In this document: positions 27,101 to 35,533 of the stretch, piece by piece
Numbering within the stretch: position 1 is the stretch's first letter
How the letters are laid out: each line of letters begins with the position of its first letter
Source of the DNA: Chitinophaga sp. 180180018-3
Lineage (GTDB): Bacteria; Bacteroidota; Bacteroidia; Chitinophagales; Chitinophagaceae
DNA: 64,000 nt
Direction: 5' to 3'
Assembly (NCBI RefSeq): GCF_037893185.1
Contig: NZ_CP140772.1
Location: 5,828,001-5,892,000, forward strand
Translations under genes and position numbers: made by a program
Notes under the pieces: generated by a model
What the model was told of the DNA's origin: nothing
The model's database searches: none
Seen by the model: only the letters and a program-made list of their open reading frames with translations

Positions 27101-27970
27101 TTAATGAACATCAGTTTTCCATGCTTCTTTCAACTGGCCCTGCAGATAATCGAGCGCAGGCTTGTAATCCCTGGCCGGGTTATCCCATCTGCATTCCATC
27201 ATAATATGACCAGTGAAACCAATCTTATGCAGCGCTGCGAAGTAAGGCCTGAAATCATCACCTGCCACCCCGGGTGCCGTACGTTTGTCTCGTTCCGCAA
27301 TATGGCAGTGCACCAGGATACCTTTTGCTTTCTCAATATTGGCGGCCGGTTCATGCTCTTTCAGCATGTGATAGATATCGGCCGTAAGCCTGAAATTAGG
27401 ATGATGTATGGCCTTTACAATTCTGATTGCCTCATCCAGTGTGTTGATAAAATTCGTTTCTGTACTGTTCAGATTTTCCATGGCAATGATAATGCGATAC
27501 TTCGCCGCCACTTCAGCCATCTTGCGCCCCAACGCAATGAACTGCGTGGTTGCTTTCTCTTTGTCGGCCCCCTCCGGCAGCCGGCGGGCATCGCCGCTTC
27601 CCAGCACTATCAGCTGTATCCCGGCCACCCTGGCCCGCTGCATCACTGAATCAACATAGCCCAGCACCCTGGCCTCGTTCACACCATCGCCCGCGATGCT
27701 GATATGCCCCGGAATAAAACCATTACAGCTGACCACTTTACAACGTGCCTGACGCAGCGCTGCTACTTCTTCTGCAAACTGAGTTTCCCCCATGGAAGGC
27801 GCCAGTATTTTCCTGACCGATTCTTCCAGGAATGCAAACCCATTCGCCGCAGCAAGACTATCATTCGAAAAAGAGGAACAAATTCCAATAGCAGGTAATG
27901 ACGTTTGTGCATTCGATTGCAAAAACGTGGATAAAATGAGGACTGATAATAATAACAACCTGGTCTTCAT
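27101..27970 (-). CDS. secreted sugar phosphate isomerase/epimerase-like TIM-barrel protein
   Basis: Xylose-isomerase-like TIM-barrel protein of 289 residues. The ATG at 27970 was preferred over 28003 because it begins a signal peptide (TRLLLLSVLILSTFLQSNA). Typical metal-site segments occur in order: IAMENLNSTETNF, RLTADIYHMLKEH, LVHCHIAERDKR and GHIMMECRWDN, giving Glu, Asp, His and Glu ligands. Exported members often act with Gfo/Idh/MocA dehydrogenases on keto sugars; the pairing here (the oxidoreductase starts 21 bp downstream) supports that. The exact reaction is not known. Confidence 0.88.
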   Translation of the reverse strand: MKTRLLLLSVLILSTFLQSNAQTSLPAIGICSSFSNDSLAAANGFAFLEESVRKILAPSMGETQFAEEVAALRQARCKVVSCNGFIPGHISIAGDGVNEARVLGYVDSVMQRARVAGIQLIVLGSGDARRLPEGADKEKATTQFIALGRKMAEVAAKYRIIIAMENLNSTETNFINTLDEAIRIVKAIHHPNFRLTADIYHMLKEHEPAANIEKAKGILVHCHIAERDKRTAPGVAGDDFRPYFAALHKIGFTGHIMMECRWDNPARDYKPALDYLQGQLKEAWKTDVH

Positions 27971-28199
27971 AACGTTAGAACTATTTATGTAAAAGTGGAA
28001 CAACTTTAAGATAGTATCTAATTCCGGAAAAACAAAATCCGGTGGACGAGTGGTATTATTTCTTCCGGTTGATAATTTCCTGCCGGTCAGCCGTTAGTAC
28101 GGCCACATATTCTTCAGGGGTTTGTGCGGACAACATGGGAATAGTTTTTAGTACCCGGCTATACCACGATAAGTAAAATTCCTTAACAGATATAACTAT

Positions 28200-28207
28200 T
28201 ATCTTTG
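28200..28207 (+). promoter_or_regulatory. possible -7 element (TATCTTTG) just before the GrpE-like gene
   Basis: Matches TAnnTTTG and ends 4 nt before the ATG at 28212, so a transcript from it would be essentially leaderless. No TTG at the -33 distance is visible. Confidence 0.35.
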
Positions 28208-28211
28208 TTGA

Positions 28212-28535
28212 ATGGACCCGTTATTAACCCTTCATATCAGGATCATCAACCAGGTTTTTGAACTGGATAAAAAAACTGCCGACCGGCCGGAGCTGTCATC
28301 TTTACAGCGAAATATAGATCGTATTAAACAACATTTTGAGGAAGCAGGTTATACCATCCTGAATCCGCTGGGAGAGCCTTATCACGAAACCAGGCTGGAT
28401 TATGAAGCCAGCATTTCCGGTGATATCGGAGCTGAAATGGAAATCGTAAATGTGATCAAACCAATTGTGTATTTAAGCAACGACGGACAAAAATCCATCT
28501 TACAAAAAGGAGTTGTGATAGCAGCTGCAAAATGA
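28212..28535 (+). CDS. small GrpE-like protein, putative nucleotide-exchange partner of the adjacent Hsp70
   Basis: A 107-residue protein. The C-terminal half resembles the GrpE beta-domain: GEPYHETRLDYEA corresponds to the G-E-x-F-D-P-x-x-H-E-A region, and EIVNVIKPIVYL followed by ILQKGVVIAAAK to the V-x-x-V-x-x-G-Y ... L-R-P-A-x-V-x-V-A-K ending. The N-terminus is a short helix of about 45 residues instead of the long GrpE coiled coil. The gene ends 4 bp before an Hsp70 gene on the same strand, which is strong contextual support for an exchange-factor role. The similarity is by eye and distant. Confidence 0.65.
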   Translation: MDPLLTLHIRIINQVFELDKKTADRPELSSLQRNIDRIKQHFEEAGYTILNPLGEPYHETRLDYEASISGDIGAEMEIVNVIKPIVYLSNDGQKSILQKGVVIAAAK

Positions 28536-28539
28536 ACTT

Positions 28540-31029
28540 ATGAGTAACCAGATAAATTTCGGCATCGACCTTGGCACCACCAATTCGCTGATAGCCAGGT
28601 TTGGCAATGGTACTGTGGAAATATTCAGGAACCCGCTGGGCCAGAAAGAAACACTGCCTTCGGTAATCGCTTTCAGGAAAGACCGGATCATTGTGGGCGA
28701 TAAGGCACGGGAGCTGATTGAAAAAGATCCGGAAAATGTTTTCTCTGCCTTCAAAAGAAAAATGGGCACCTCCGAATCGTTTTTTGTACCTAACATCAAC
28801 GATTTCAAAACGCCGGTGGAGCTGTCGGCCATGGTGTTGCGGGAACTCAGAAACTTCATATACAGCGGTGAAAAACCAACAGCGGTGGTAATCACTATTC
28901 CTGCATCTTTCGATACCATTCAATCCAACGCTACCAAAAAAGCCGGTTACGACGCGGGTTTCGGGGAGGTGTTGCTGTTACAGGAACCTATTGCTGCCAG
29001 TCTTGCTTTTGCGAACAAACAGGCCAATCCCGTTGGCCTGGAGGGGCAATGGCTGGTATATGACCTCGGCGGAGGTACCTTCGATGTGGCACTGGTGAAG
29101 ATTGTTGAAGGAGAAATGCGGGTAACAGATCATGAGGGAGATAACTACCTCGGCGGTATTGACTTCGATATCGCGATCATTGAGCAGCTGGTACTGCCTG
29201 CCGTGCAGCAGCAATACAACATTCCGGAACTGCTGACGGAGATGCGCAGTGCCAGAGGTAAATACAATACCCTATACCACATCCTGCTGAAAAAAGCAGA
29301 AGAGGCTAAAATGCAACTTTCTTCCAGCCTCACAGCTGAAATAGAATTTGAAATAACCGATGTTAACGGAGATGAACAGGAAATATATATCACCATTACC
29401 CGCGAACAATTTGAAAATATTGTACAGCCGCGCATCGGATATTCCATTGGCCTGGTGAAAAAGATATTGGAGCGCAATCAGTTGACAGCGGCCGATTTGC
29501 AGGAAATAGTGATGATAGGTGGCAGCACTTATATCCCGTTTGTAAAACAGGAAGTAGCGGCACAACTTGGTATTGTCGTCAACTGCAGCGTTGATCCTAC
29601 TTCTGCAGTAGCAACAGGCGCCGCATGGTATGCAGGCAGCAAAAGTACCTCTGCTCCTCCATCTCCCGAAAAGAAAACTAACACCCGCAGTGATATTCAA
29701 TTCAGAACTGCATATCAGAAGAACACGGCCGACAAAGAAGAATATTTTACAGCTATTGTTAGCGGTGCGATAGATGGACTAAGCTACCGTATCATCAGAA
29801 GCGACGGTGGATACGACAGTGGTATCAAAATACTACGGGAACGCATATCCGAAATGTTGTTGCTGATGGAAAATACCAACAATGTTTTTCAACTGCTGGT
29901 GTATGATGCCGCGCACAACGAAGTGCCTGTTGATGCGCCCGTGATCAGCATTTCCCAGGGCAAATTCAATATCCACGGACAACCTTTGCCCAACGACATC
30001 TGTATAGAAATTGATGATCCGGAAAACAATACAACCAGGCTGGAGCTCATTTTCGAAAAGAATGCCATACTGCCGCTGCGGAAAACGATTGTGAAAGAAG
30101 TAACGAGAAGCATCATGCGTAGTGGGAGCGACAGCCTCATCATCAATGTGCTGGAAGGAAGCCGCTATGCTATTCCCGGCAGTTGTGTGCCACTGGGTAC
30201 CATCGAAATAAAAGGCAGCGATATGATCACCGATCTTGTAAAAGGCTCTGATGTGGAAATCAGTTTACAGATCAGCGAAAGCCGCGACCTGTCTGTCGAA
30301 GCCATCTTGCTGATGAATGAACAAACATTCTCGGAAGTGTTCAGCCCGTTGGAAAGAAAGATCAATACCACGAAGCTGAAAGATGATATCCGTGAGTTAA
30401 GGCGACAGGCAGCCGATAAACTGAAAACATTTTCCAGGACCCAGCAATTTGAACTGGCTGCTACCGTTAGCCAGATCCAGGCGGAGTTGGATCATATCTC
30501 TACCCGCCTGCACCTGCTCAGCGCCGACGATGTAACAGATGAAAAATACCAGCTGGAAGAAAAGAAGCGTAAGCTTGCCCAACAACTCGATATGACCGGT
30601 AAAGATCAGCTGATCGTGGAGATCACTGAAAAGTATTTCGAGTGGAAAGAGTACTGTCTTGACGTGATTCAGCACGCGGACGATAAAGCCCGGCTGGCGA
30701 GGTATGAAAAGATCATTGCAGATGAACCCCGGTTCCTTTCCTTTCAAAACTACTATACCATCAAAGCAAAACGAGCGGAACTGATAGACCTGGCCTGGGA
30801 AATACGGCAACATCTGCCTGACACCTGGATCAGCCAGTACTATTATTACGCCGCCATTCCAACAGATGACTATACCGATCCAAACAATGCAACACGATTA
30901 AAAGACGCCGGAGAACGGGCATTGGAGCGAAAAAATTATGAAGAGCTGAAAGTGATCGTGAACCAGCTGTATCGTCTGACACCTGACGCGAAAAAGCCAT
31001 CAGAGCTGAAAGGCACTGGTATCGGCTAA
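28540..31029 (+). CDS. divergent Hsp70-family protein with non-canonical substrate-binding half
   Basis: ATP-dependent chaperone-like protein of 829 residues. The nucleotide-binding domain (1-368) is intact: phosphate loop 1 DLGTTNS (10-16), K72 in FKRKMG, DLGGGTFDV (175-183) and GGSTYIPF (327-334). The usual linker and start of the substrate domain (LLLDVTPLSLG-type) is missing. Instead there is a Ser/Pro-rich linker (about 369-385), an extra region of about 110 residues (386-500), a beta-sandwich-like part (about 505-610), then about 215 residues of charged helices. It is therefore longer than DnaK (about 640). It forms a two-gene operon with the GrpE-like gene; its stop overlaps that of the convergent membrane-protein gene. 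No J-domain (HPD) protein is encoded nearby. Confidence 0.88.
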   Translation: MSNQINFGIDLGTTNSLIARFGNGTVEIFRNPLGQKETLPSVIAFRKDRIIVGDKARELIEKDPENVFSAFKRKMGTSESFFVPNINDFKTPVELSAMVLRELRNFIYSGEKPTAVVITIPASFDTIQSNATKKAGYDAGFGEVLLLQEPIAASLAFANKQANPVGLEGQWLVYDLGGGTFDVALVKIVEGEMRVTDHEGDNYLGGIDFDIAIIEQLVLPAVQQQYNIPELLTEMRSARGKYNTLYHILLKKAEEAKMQLSSSLTAEIEFEITDVNGDEQEIYITITREQFENIVQPRIGYSIGLVKKILERNQLTAADLQEIVMIGGSTYIPFVKQEVAAQLGIVVNCSVDPTSAVATGAAWYAGSKSTSAPPSPEKKTNTRSDIQFRTAYQKNTADKEEYFTAIVSGAIDGLSYRIIRSDGGYDSGIKILRERISEMLLLMENTNNVFQLLVYDAAHNEVPVDAPVISISQGKFNIHGQPLPNDICIEIDDPENNTTRLELIFEKNAILPLRKTIVKEVTRSIMRSGSDSLIINVLEGSRYAIPGSCVPLGTIEIKGSDMITDLVKGSDVEISLQISESRDLSVEAILLMNEQTFSEVFSPLERKINTTKLKDDIRELRRQAADKLKTFSRTQQFELAATVSQIQAELDHISTRLHLLSADDVTDEKYQLEEKKRKLAQQLDMTGKDQLIVEITEKYFEWKEYCLDVIQHADDKARLARYEKIIADEPRFLSFQNYYTIKAKRAELIDLAWEIRQHLPDTWISQYYYYAAIPTDDYTDPNNATRLKDAGERALERKNYEELKVIVNQLYRLTPDAKKPSELKGTGIG

Positions 31030-32666
31030 AGGCCAACACTCAGTTCTACCCCATCTGCATTATTATCCAGCAGATTAAGTGCCAGCGCCCCATTATGTTG
31101 CATTATTTCCAGCGGAATATAACGCTGCGACTTTTTCCAATACGATGGGTCGAGTACAAATGTCAGTATACCATCCAGTAAAAAATCCCTGGAGGTCAGG
31201 TAGGGTTTCCTGAAGAAGCCCTGTAACCGGTAGGTACTATCGCCCGCCGGAGCAGATGTAGCCTTCAGATTTCTATCCCAACCATCTCCCACATAGGTAA
31301 TCAACCGGTTTGCTGCCAGCTGTAAAGGCATGAAAATACTATCGTGTGGTGCAATATAGCAGGAATAAAAAGTATCAGGTGTTTGTATCATGGCCACAGC
31401 AGGCACTGTCAGCCGATTGTATAAAAGTATGTTCTGCCGGTGCAGGGGATCTGTAAAGTCCGACGCAGCCGTATCGGACACCTGTAGTGCCGCTTCCGGC
31501 GTGGCTTTATGCGGAGTGGTATCAGGCCAGTGTGCATGCAATGCTGCCATCATGCCGGGGCCGTACACATCTTCTCCGGTATGTACAGCATCTGGTTTGA
31601 TCAGGTCGCCTGCGTAATAATTCATGGTATCCTGCAATTGCACCAGCATGTACTTCACCAGCTCATTTGTTCTGGCGCCGGGGGTAATGTCTGTATTCTT
31701 TGCAACGACAGGCTTTGGGAATAGCGGGCGTTCATGTCTATTAACTGTCCAGGTCAGGAACAAAGTAAGAAGAGCCACCGCTAGTATAGAAAACGTACGG
31801 TCATTGGCCCAGCCGGGCGGGTCGCCCTTCCAGAGCTTATGCATGAATGCATCGAACTTCGACAGCTGTGGCAACCTGTTCTTATCCCACGCTATTAATT
31901 CATTCCGGCGCACTTCTGCCCGCTCCTGCACATAGTCGGTGGTGTGCAGTTCCCTTACCAGTAAAATGGTATCCATGGCAAAGTCGCGGTGCTTCCCGTA
32001 TGCGGCCAGCGCCAGGTTGATCATGGCAATGCCATAATCGCTACGCCAGCTGCGGAATTCCTCCGGCAGCAGATTTAACTGAGCTATGAGTGTTTTATTA
32101 GCCAGCTCCCATAATACATGCATATGAACATAGCCGCCGTCATTCAGTTCCTCATTATACAGCTTCAATTGTTCTTCCAGCACTGCGCCATAGCGGAATA
32201 TGCGCCGGTAACATTTTGTCAGGTATTCACCATTCATCAGCAGTCTGCCGCCAAACAGCCACTTCATCTCCTGCAAATTCTTTTTCTTAAAACTTTCCAG
32301 GACTGCCGCAGTGAATACTGGTTCAAAATAAGGGGAAATAAATGTCAGGAAGTTGTCGTCACTATATCGTACCTCTGCTGCAATAAAACCGGTGATCTGC
32401 CCGGTTTCCAGGAAATGCAGCAACACCGGATCCCGGCTGATCAGCTGATGGAAGGCCAGCTGACCGGGTGTCTGCAGCTGATCGAAAAAAAGTAACAGCT
32501 CATGCCTGCTGAAAGTGATGTTGTTTACATGCAACATCTTATCTTCCGACAGTTCCAATTCTGCCATCATTTTTTTACGGAGACGGGATAACGCAACGGC
32601 ATCTTCGGGGTTAACCGGTCCATCGCTCATTTTCTCCAGGAATGTCAATGGATTGAAGTAGAGCAT
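31026..32666 (-). CDS. single-pass membrane protein of unknown function, convergent with Hsp70
   Basis: A 546-residue protein that I cannot assign. About 290 N-terminal residues are helical and charged (FSRHELLLFFDQLQTPGQL, GRLLMNGEYLTKCYRRIFRYG, LYNEELNDGGYVHMHVLWEL) without a signal peptide. One membrane span lies near 291-308 (TFSILAVALLTLFLTWTV), followed by about 235 residues rich in Thr, Asp and Pro. This suggests an N-in protein with a cytoplasmic helical domain and a periplasmic tail. The stop codon overlaps that of the Hsp70 gene by 4 bp. A functional link to the chaperone pair is inferred only from position. Earlier or later Met starts (for example residue 13) are possible. Confidence 0.75.
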   Translation of the reverse strand: MLYFNPLTFLEKMSDGPVNPEDAVALSRLRKKMMAELELSEDKMLHVNNITFSRHELLLFFDQLQTPGQLAFHQLISRDPVLLHFLETGQITGFIAAEVRYSDDNFLTFISPYFEPVFTAAVLESFKKKNLQEMKWLFGGRLLMNGEYLTKCYRRIFRYGAVLEEQLKLYNEELNDGGYVHMHVLWELANKTLIAQLNLLPEEFRSWRSDYGIAMINLALAAYGKHRDFAMDTILLVRELHTTDYVQERAEVRRNELIAWDKNRLPQLSKFDAFMHKLWKGDPPGWANDRTFSILAVALLTLFLTWTVNRHERPLFPKPVVAKNTDITPGARTNELVKYMLVQLQDTMNYYAGDLIKPDAVHTGEDVYGPGMMAALHAHWPDTTPHKATPEAALQVSDTAASDFTDPLHRQNILLYNRLTVPAVAMIQTPDTFYSCYIAPHDSIFMPLQLAANRLITYVGDGWDRNLKATSAPAGDSTYRLQGFFRKPYLTSRDFLLDGILTFVLDPSYWKKSQRYIPLEIMQHNGALALNLLDNNADGVELSVGL

Positions 32667-32682
32667 GGTGTAAGTTACAGAA

Positions 32683-32755
32683 AGTCTTTAGTTTTTAGTA
32701 AATGCAGCGGAGATCATATTATGGTCTTCGCTGCATTTACTAAAAACTAAAGACT
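32683..32755. terminator. 27-bp perfect inverted repeat extending to a near-complete hairpin
   Basis: Arm 32683-32709 (begins AGTCTTTAGTTTTTAG) is the exact reverse complement of 32729-32755. Pairing continues inward for 8 more positions if two G-U pairs are allowed in the + strand RNA, leaving a 3-nt loop at 32718-32720. The right arm contains part of the TAG stop codon of the minus-strand YeiH-type gene (32754-32756). It shares AGTCTTTAG with the repeat at 25647. Confidence 0.6.
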
Positions 32756-34004
32756 AGAAAAGCAGAAACGCAATAACCAGCGTAATCAATACATTGAACG
32801 TTTGTGCTATCAAAAAGGCGTACACCGGTTTTCTGCTTTCGGCGCCTATCAGATCCTTGAAGTTGGTTTCCAGGCCGATGCTGGTGAACGCCAGTGCAAA
32901 CCATAGTCCCTGCAGGCTTTTCAGCGGCGCCTTTACCGGCTCGATAGTGGCAGGCGACAGCAGAAAGGAAAATACCAATGAGGCAATGATAAAGCCGATA
33001 ACAAATTTGGGGAATCTTTCCCAGATCACTTTCAGCGTGGGTTTCGTTTCACTATCGCTGGCATTGGGATGTTTGGTATAAGTCCAGTATACGGAGATCG
33101 CAAAAGCAGCTACTCCCAATAATACATTCTGTGAAAACTTAACGATAGTGCTGATCTTCAGTGCCGTTTCACCCACCAGTGAACCGGATGCCACTACAGC
33201 ACCGGTAGTGTCTATACTGCCTCCAAGCCAGGCTCCCGTTACTTCCTGGGAGAAATTAAAATAGTGGGCAATCATCGGCATAAAGATCATCATGGGAATG
33301 GCAGTGATCAGTACGAGGGAGATTACCAGCGAAAGCTTTTTCGCATCTCCCTTAATAGCTCCCGAAGTAGCAATGGCAGCAGATACACCACAAATAGAAA
33401 CCGCGCTCGATAGCATCATGGTCAGTTCATTATCTATCTTCAGCCGTTTACATACCCAATAGGAGAAATACCATACAGAAAATACCACTATCAGTGCCTG
33501 TATCAGTCCGAGCGAACCTGCTTTCAGAACATCTGAAAAAATAACGGTAGTACCCAGCAATACCAATCCTATTTTCACAAAAAATTCAGAGGTCAGTGAT
33601 TCCCTGAACCAGTCGGGCAGGCGGAAAATATTTCCTATCAGCAGTCCGATGATAAGGCTGAAAATAACGGCTTCCAGGCCCAGATCGTTCAGCGCTGCAT
33701 TACCGGCTACAATTAATGCGAGGGTAGTTAACAGAAATACTGCCGGGAATACCAGCAATGTATTCTTCACTGATCTGCCGGTAAGCAAGGCACCCAGTGC
33801 TGCGATCAATACCACTATCAAAAATTGCCCGCCGATCTTTGCCAGATTAGCACCGGTAAGCACTTTGCCGGTCAGATCGGCGGCTGTGCTCCATTTATAC
33901 ACAGGTAATGGTACAGGTACTCCCAACAGGGCAACGATGATGATAAGGAAGCCCAGGGCAACGATGGCCCAGTCTTCCTGTAAATAAGACTTAACTGCAG
34001 ACAT
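32754..34004 (-). CDS. YeiH-family putative sulfate exporter-type membrane protein
   Basis: Multi-pass inner-membrane protein of 416 residues from the ATG at 34004. A start at 34076 would overlap the upstream FAD oxidoreductase gene by 46 bp and add a non-conserved, Cys-containing leader, so it was not used. Roughly 10-11 hydrophobic segments are visible, with the family's conserved segments GNAALNDLGLEAVIFSLIIG, SSAVSICGVSAAIATSGAI and WLGGSIDTTGAVVASGSL. The family (Cons_hypoth698, YeiH/PSE) is of unproven transport function. It is probably co-transcribed with the FAD oxidoreductase 26 bp upstream. Confidence 0.9.
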   Translation of the reverse strand: MSAVKSYLQEDWAIVALGFLIIIVALLGVPVPLPVYKWSTAADLTGKVLTGANLAKIGGQFLIVVLIAALGALLTGRSVKNTLLVFPAVFLLTTLALIVAGNAALNDLGLEAVIFSLIIGLLIGNIFRLPDWFRESLTSEFFVKIGLVLLGTTVIFSDVLKAGSLGLIQALIVVFSVWYFSYWVCKRLKIDNELTMMLSSAVSICGVSAAIATSGAIKGDAKKLSLVISLVLITAIPMMIFMPMIAHYFNFSQEVTGAWLGGSIDTTGAVVASGSLVGETALKISTIVKFSQNVLLGVAAFAISVYWTYTKHPNASDSETKPTLKVIWERFPKFVIGFIIASLVFSFLLSPATIEPVKAPLKSLQGLWFALAFTSIGLETNFKDLIGAESRKPVYAFLIAQTFNVLITLVIAFLLF

Positions 34005-34030
34005 ATCTATAAGTTCAATATAGTGACGGT

Positions 34031-35449
34031 TTAAAACAAATCTTTCAGTACAGTATTTGCCGCATGAAATCCGCACATGCCATGCACTCCTCCGCCCGGT
34101 GGGGTGGCAGAGGAACAGATATAGATCCCTTTGGCCGGTGTACGGTAAGGCGTTATTCGTATAGCCGGCCGCGTATACAATTGCCTTAGATCAATGATTC
34201 CTCCGTTGATATCTCCGCCAACATAGTTGGGGTTATATACTTCCATTTGCTGCGCATTCATGGTATGCTTTGCCAGGATCAGTTTCCGGAACCCGGGTGC
34301 AAAGCGTTCGATCTGCTGTTCAATGGCGGCAGTCATATCCGTTGCAGAGCCATTTGGTACGTGGCAGTAAGCCCAGGCAGTATGTTTGCCGGCAGGCGCT
34401 CTTTCATCAAACAAACTTTGCTGTGTAAGCAATACAAACGGCGCCTGACTGTGGATACCGCTGTACGCCTGTTGCTCCGACAAGGCTACCTCCTCAAACG
34501 TGCCTCCGATATGTACTGTTCCTGCCTGGCGGCATTCCGGCGCTGTAAATGGAATGGGGCCATCCAGTGCCCAGTCGACTTTGAATACCCCCGGACCATA
34601 GCGGTATTGCTCCAGCTGCCGCCTGTAGCCCGGCGTAAAGCGCGAGCCGGCAATCGTCAGCAGTTGCTTCGGGGTCAGATCAAATAGTACGGCCCTGTGA
34701 GCCGGCAACTGTTCCAGGTTACTAACGCGAACGCCTGTCTGAATTTCACCACCCAGCGAAATAAAATACTTCGCCAGCGCATCGCCAATGGCCCGGGAGC
34801 CACCTTTGGGAATAGGCCATCCAAAGCGGTGCCCTGCTGCCGACAATACGATACCGATAGCTGAGGACGCAGCATTGGTGAGTGGCTGTATGGAATGCGC
34901 CGTCATGCCTGCCCATAAGCCCCTGGCCTTAGTGGTGGCAAAGCGTTTGGCGATGGCTGCTGCGGAACGCAGCGCATCCAGGCCGAAACGTGCCATAATA
35001 AACGGATGCTCCGGGATCGTTAATGGCCCCAGTATGCCGGCTGCCAACGCTTCCCATTGATCTGCCACCGGCTGAACAAGCCGGCGATAAACAGTTTCAT
35101 CTTTCCCCAATGCCTGGGCTGTTTCATCGATAGAACGGCTCAGGAAAGCAGCCGTACCATCGTCGAATGGATGAGCCGCTGCAAGCGCCGGCTGAATCAT
35201 CTCCAGGCCGAAATCGGCTAAGGGCAATGTGGATAAGAACGGAGATCCCATTGCCATAGGATGCACGGCAGAACAGACATCGTGATAAAAACCGGGCAGT
35301 GTCAGCTGCTCAGTACGCATACCACCTCCGATGGTGTCTTTTGCTTCCAGTATCAGTACAGATAACCCTGCCTGTTTTAAACGAACAGCGGCGGCTAAGC
35401 CGTTAGGGCCTGAACCCACTATGATCGCATCGTAATCTTTCTTTTCCAT
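34031..35449 (-). CDS. FAD-dependent oxidoreductase of the phytoene desaturase-like family
   Basis: Flavoprotein of 472 residues. The dinucleotide-binding motif is at the N-terminus (AIIVGSGPNGLAAAVRL, then LEAKDTIGGGMRTEQL), and the C-terminal FAD segment ends GIYICSSATPPGGGVHGMCG. This is the pattern of the CrtI-like NAD(P)/FAD oxidoreductase group that is widespread in bacteria and mostly of unknown substrate; it is not next to carotenoid genes. A good Bacteroidota promoter lies just upstream (35480-35511). The YeiH-type gene follows after 26 bp. Confidence 0.9.
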   Translation of the reverse strand: MEKKDYDAIIVGSGPNGLAAAVRLKQAGLSVLILEAKDTIGGGMRTEQLTLPGFYHDVCSAVHPMAMGSPFLSTLPLADFGLEMIQPALAAAHPFDDGTAAFLSRSIDETAQALGKDETVYRRLVQPVADQWEALAAGILGPLTIPEHPFIMARFGLDALRSAAAIAKRFATTKARGLWAGMTAHSIQPLTNAASSAIGIVLSAAGHRFGWPIPKGGSRAIGDALAKYFISLGGEIQTGVRVSNLEQLPAHRAVLFDLTPKQLLTIAGSRFTPGYRRQLEQYRYGPGVFKVDWALDGPIPFTAPECRQAGTVHIGGTFEEVALSEQQAYSGIHSQAPFVLLTQQSLFDERAPAGKHTAWAYCHVPNGSATDMTAAIEQQIERFAPGFRKLILAKHTMNAQQMEVYNPNYVGGDINGGIIDLRQLYTRPAIRITPYRTPAKGIYICSSATPPGGGVHGMCGFHAANTVLKDLF

Positions 35450-35479
35450 TCGGTGGTTGGTGATCGAGCTATTAGTCTA

Positions 35480-35511
35480 CAAACTTAATATACTATTAAT
35501 GGGAATGCAAA
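35480..35511 (-). promoter_or_regulatory. promoter with both -33 (TTTG) and -7 (TAAGTTTG) elements
   Basis: On the minus strand TTTG (35508-35511) and TAAGTTTG (35480-35487) are separated by 20 bp, the spacing expected for the Bacteroidota housekeeping sigma factor. The ATG of the FAD oxidoreductase gene is 30 bp further on, giving a leader of about 25 nt. It is the best-formed promoter I found in the window. Confidence 0.65.
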
Positions 35512-35533
35512 TTTTTTTATGAACGGCGGATAT

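Noticed and set aside
28143..28153. AGTTTTTAGTA upstream of the GrpE-like gene, shared with the arm at 32683
   Set aside because: Eleven AT-rich bases are too few to call a third member of that arm family.
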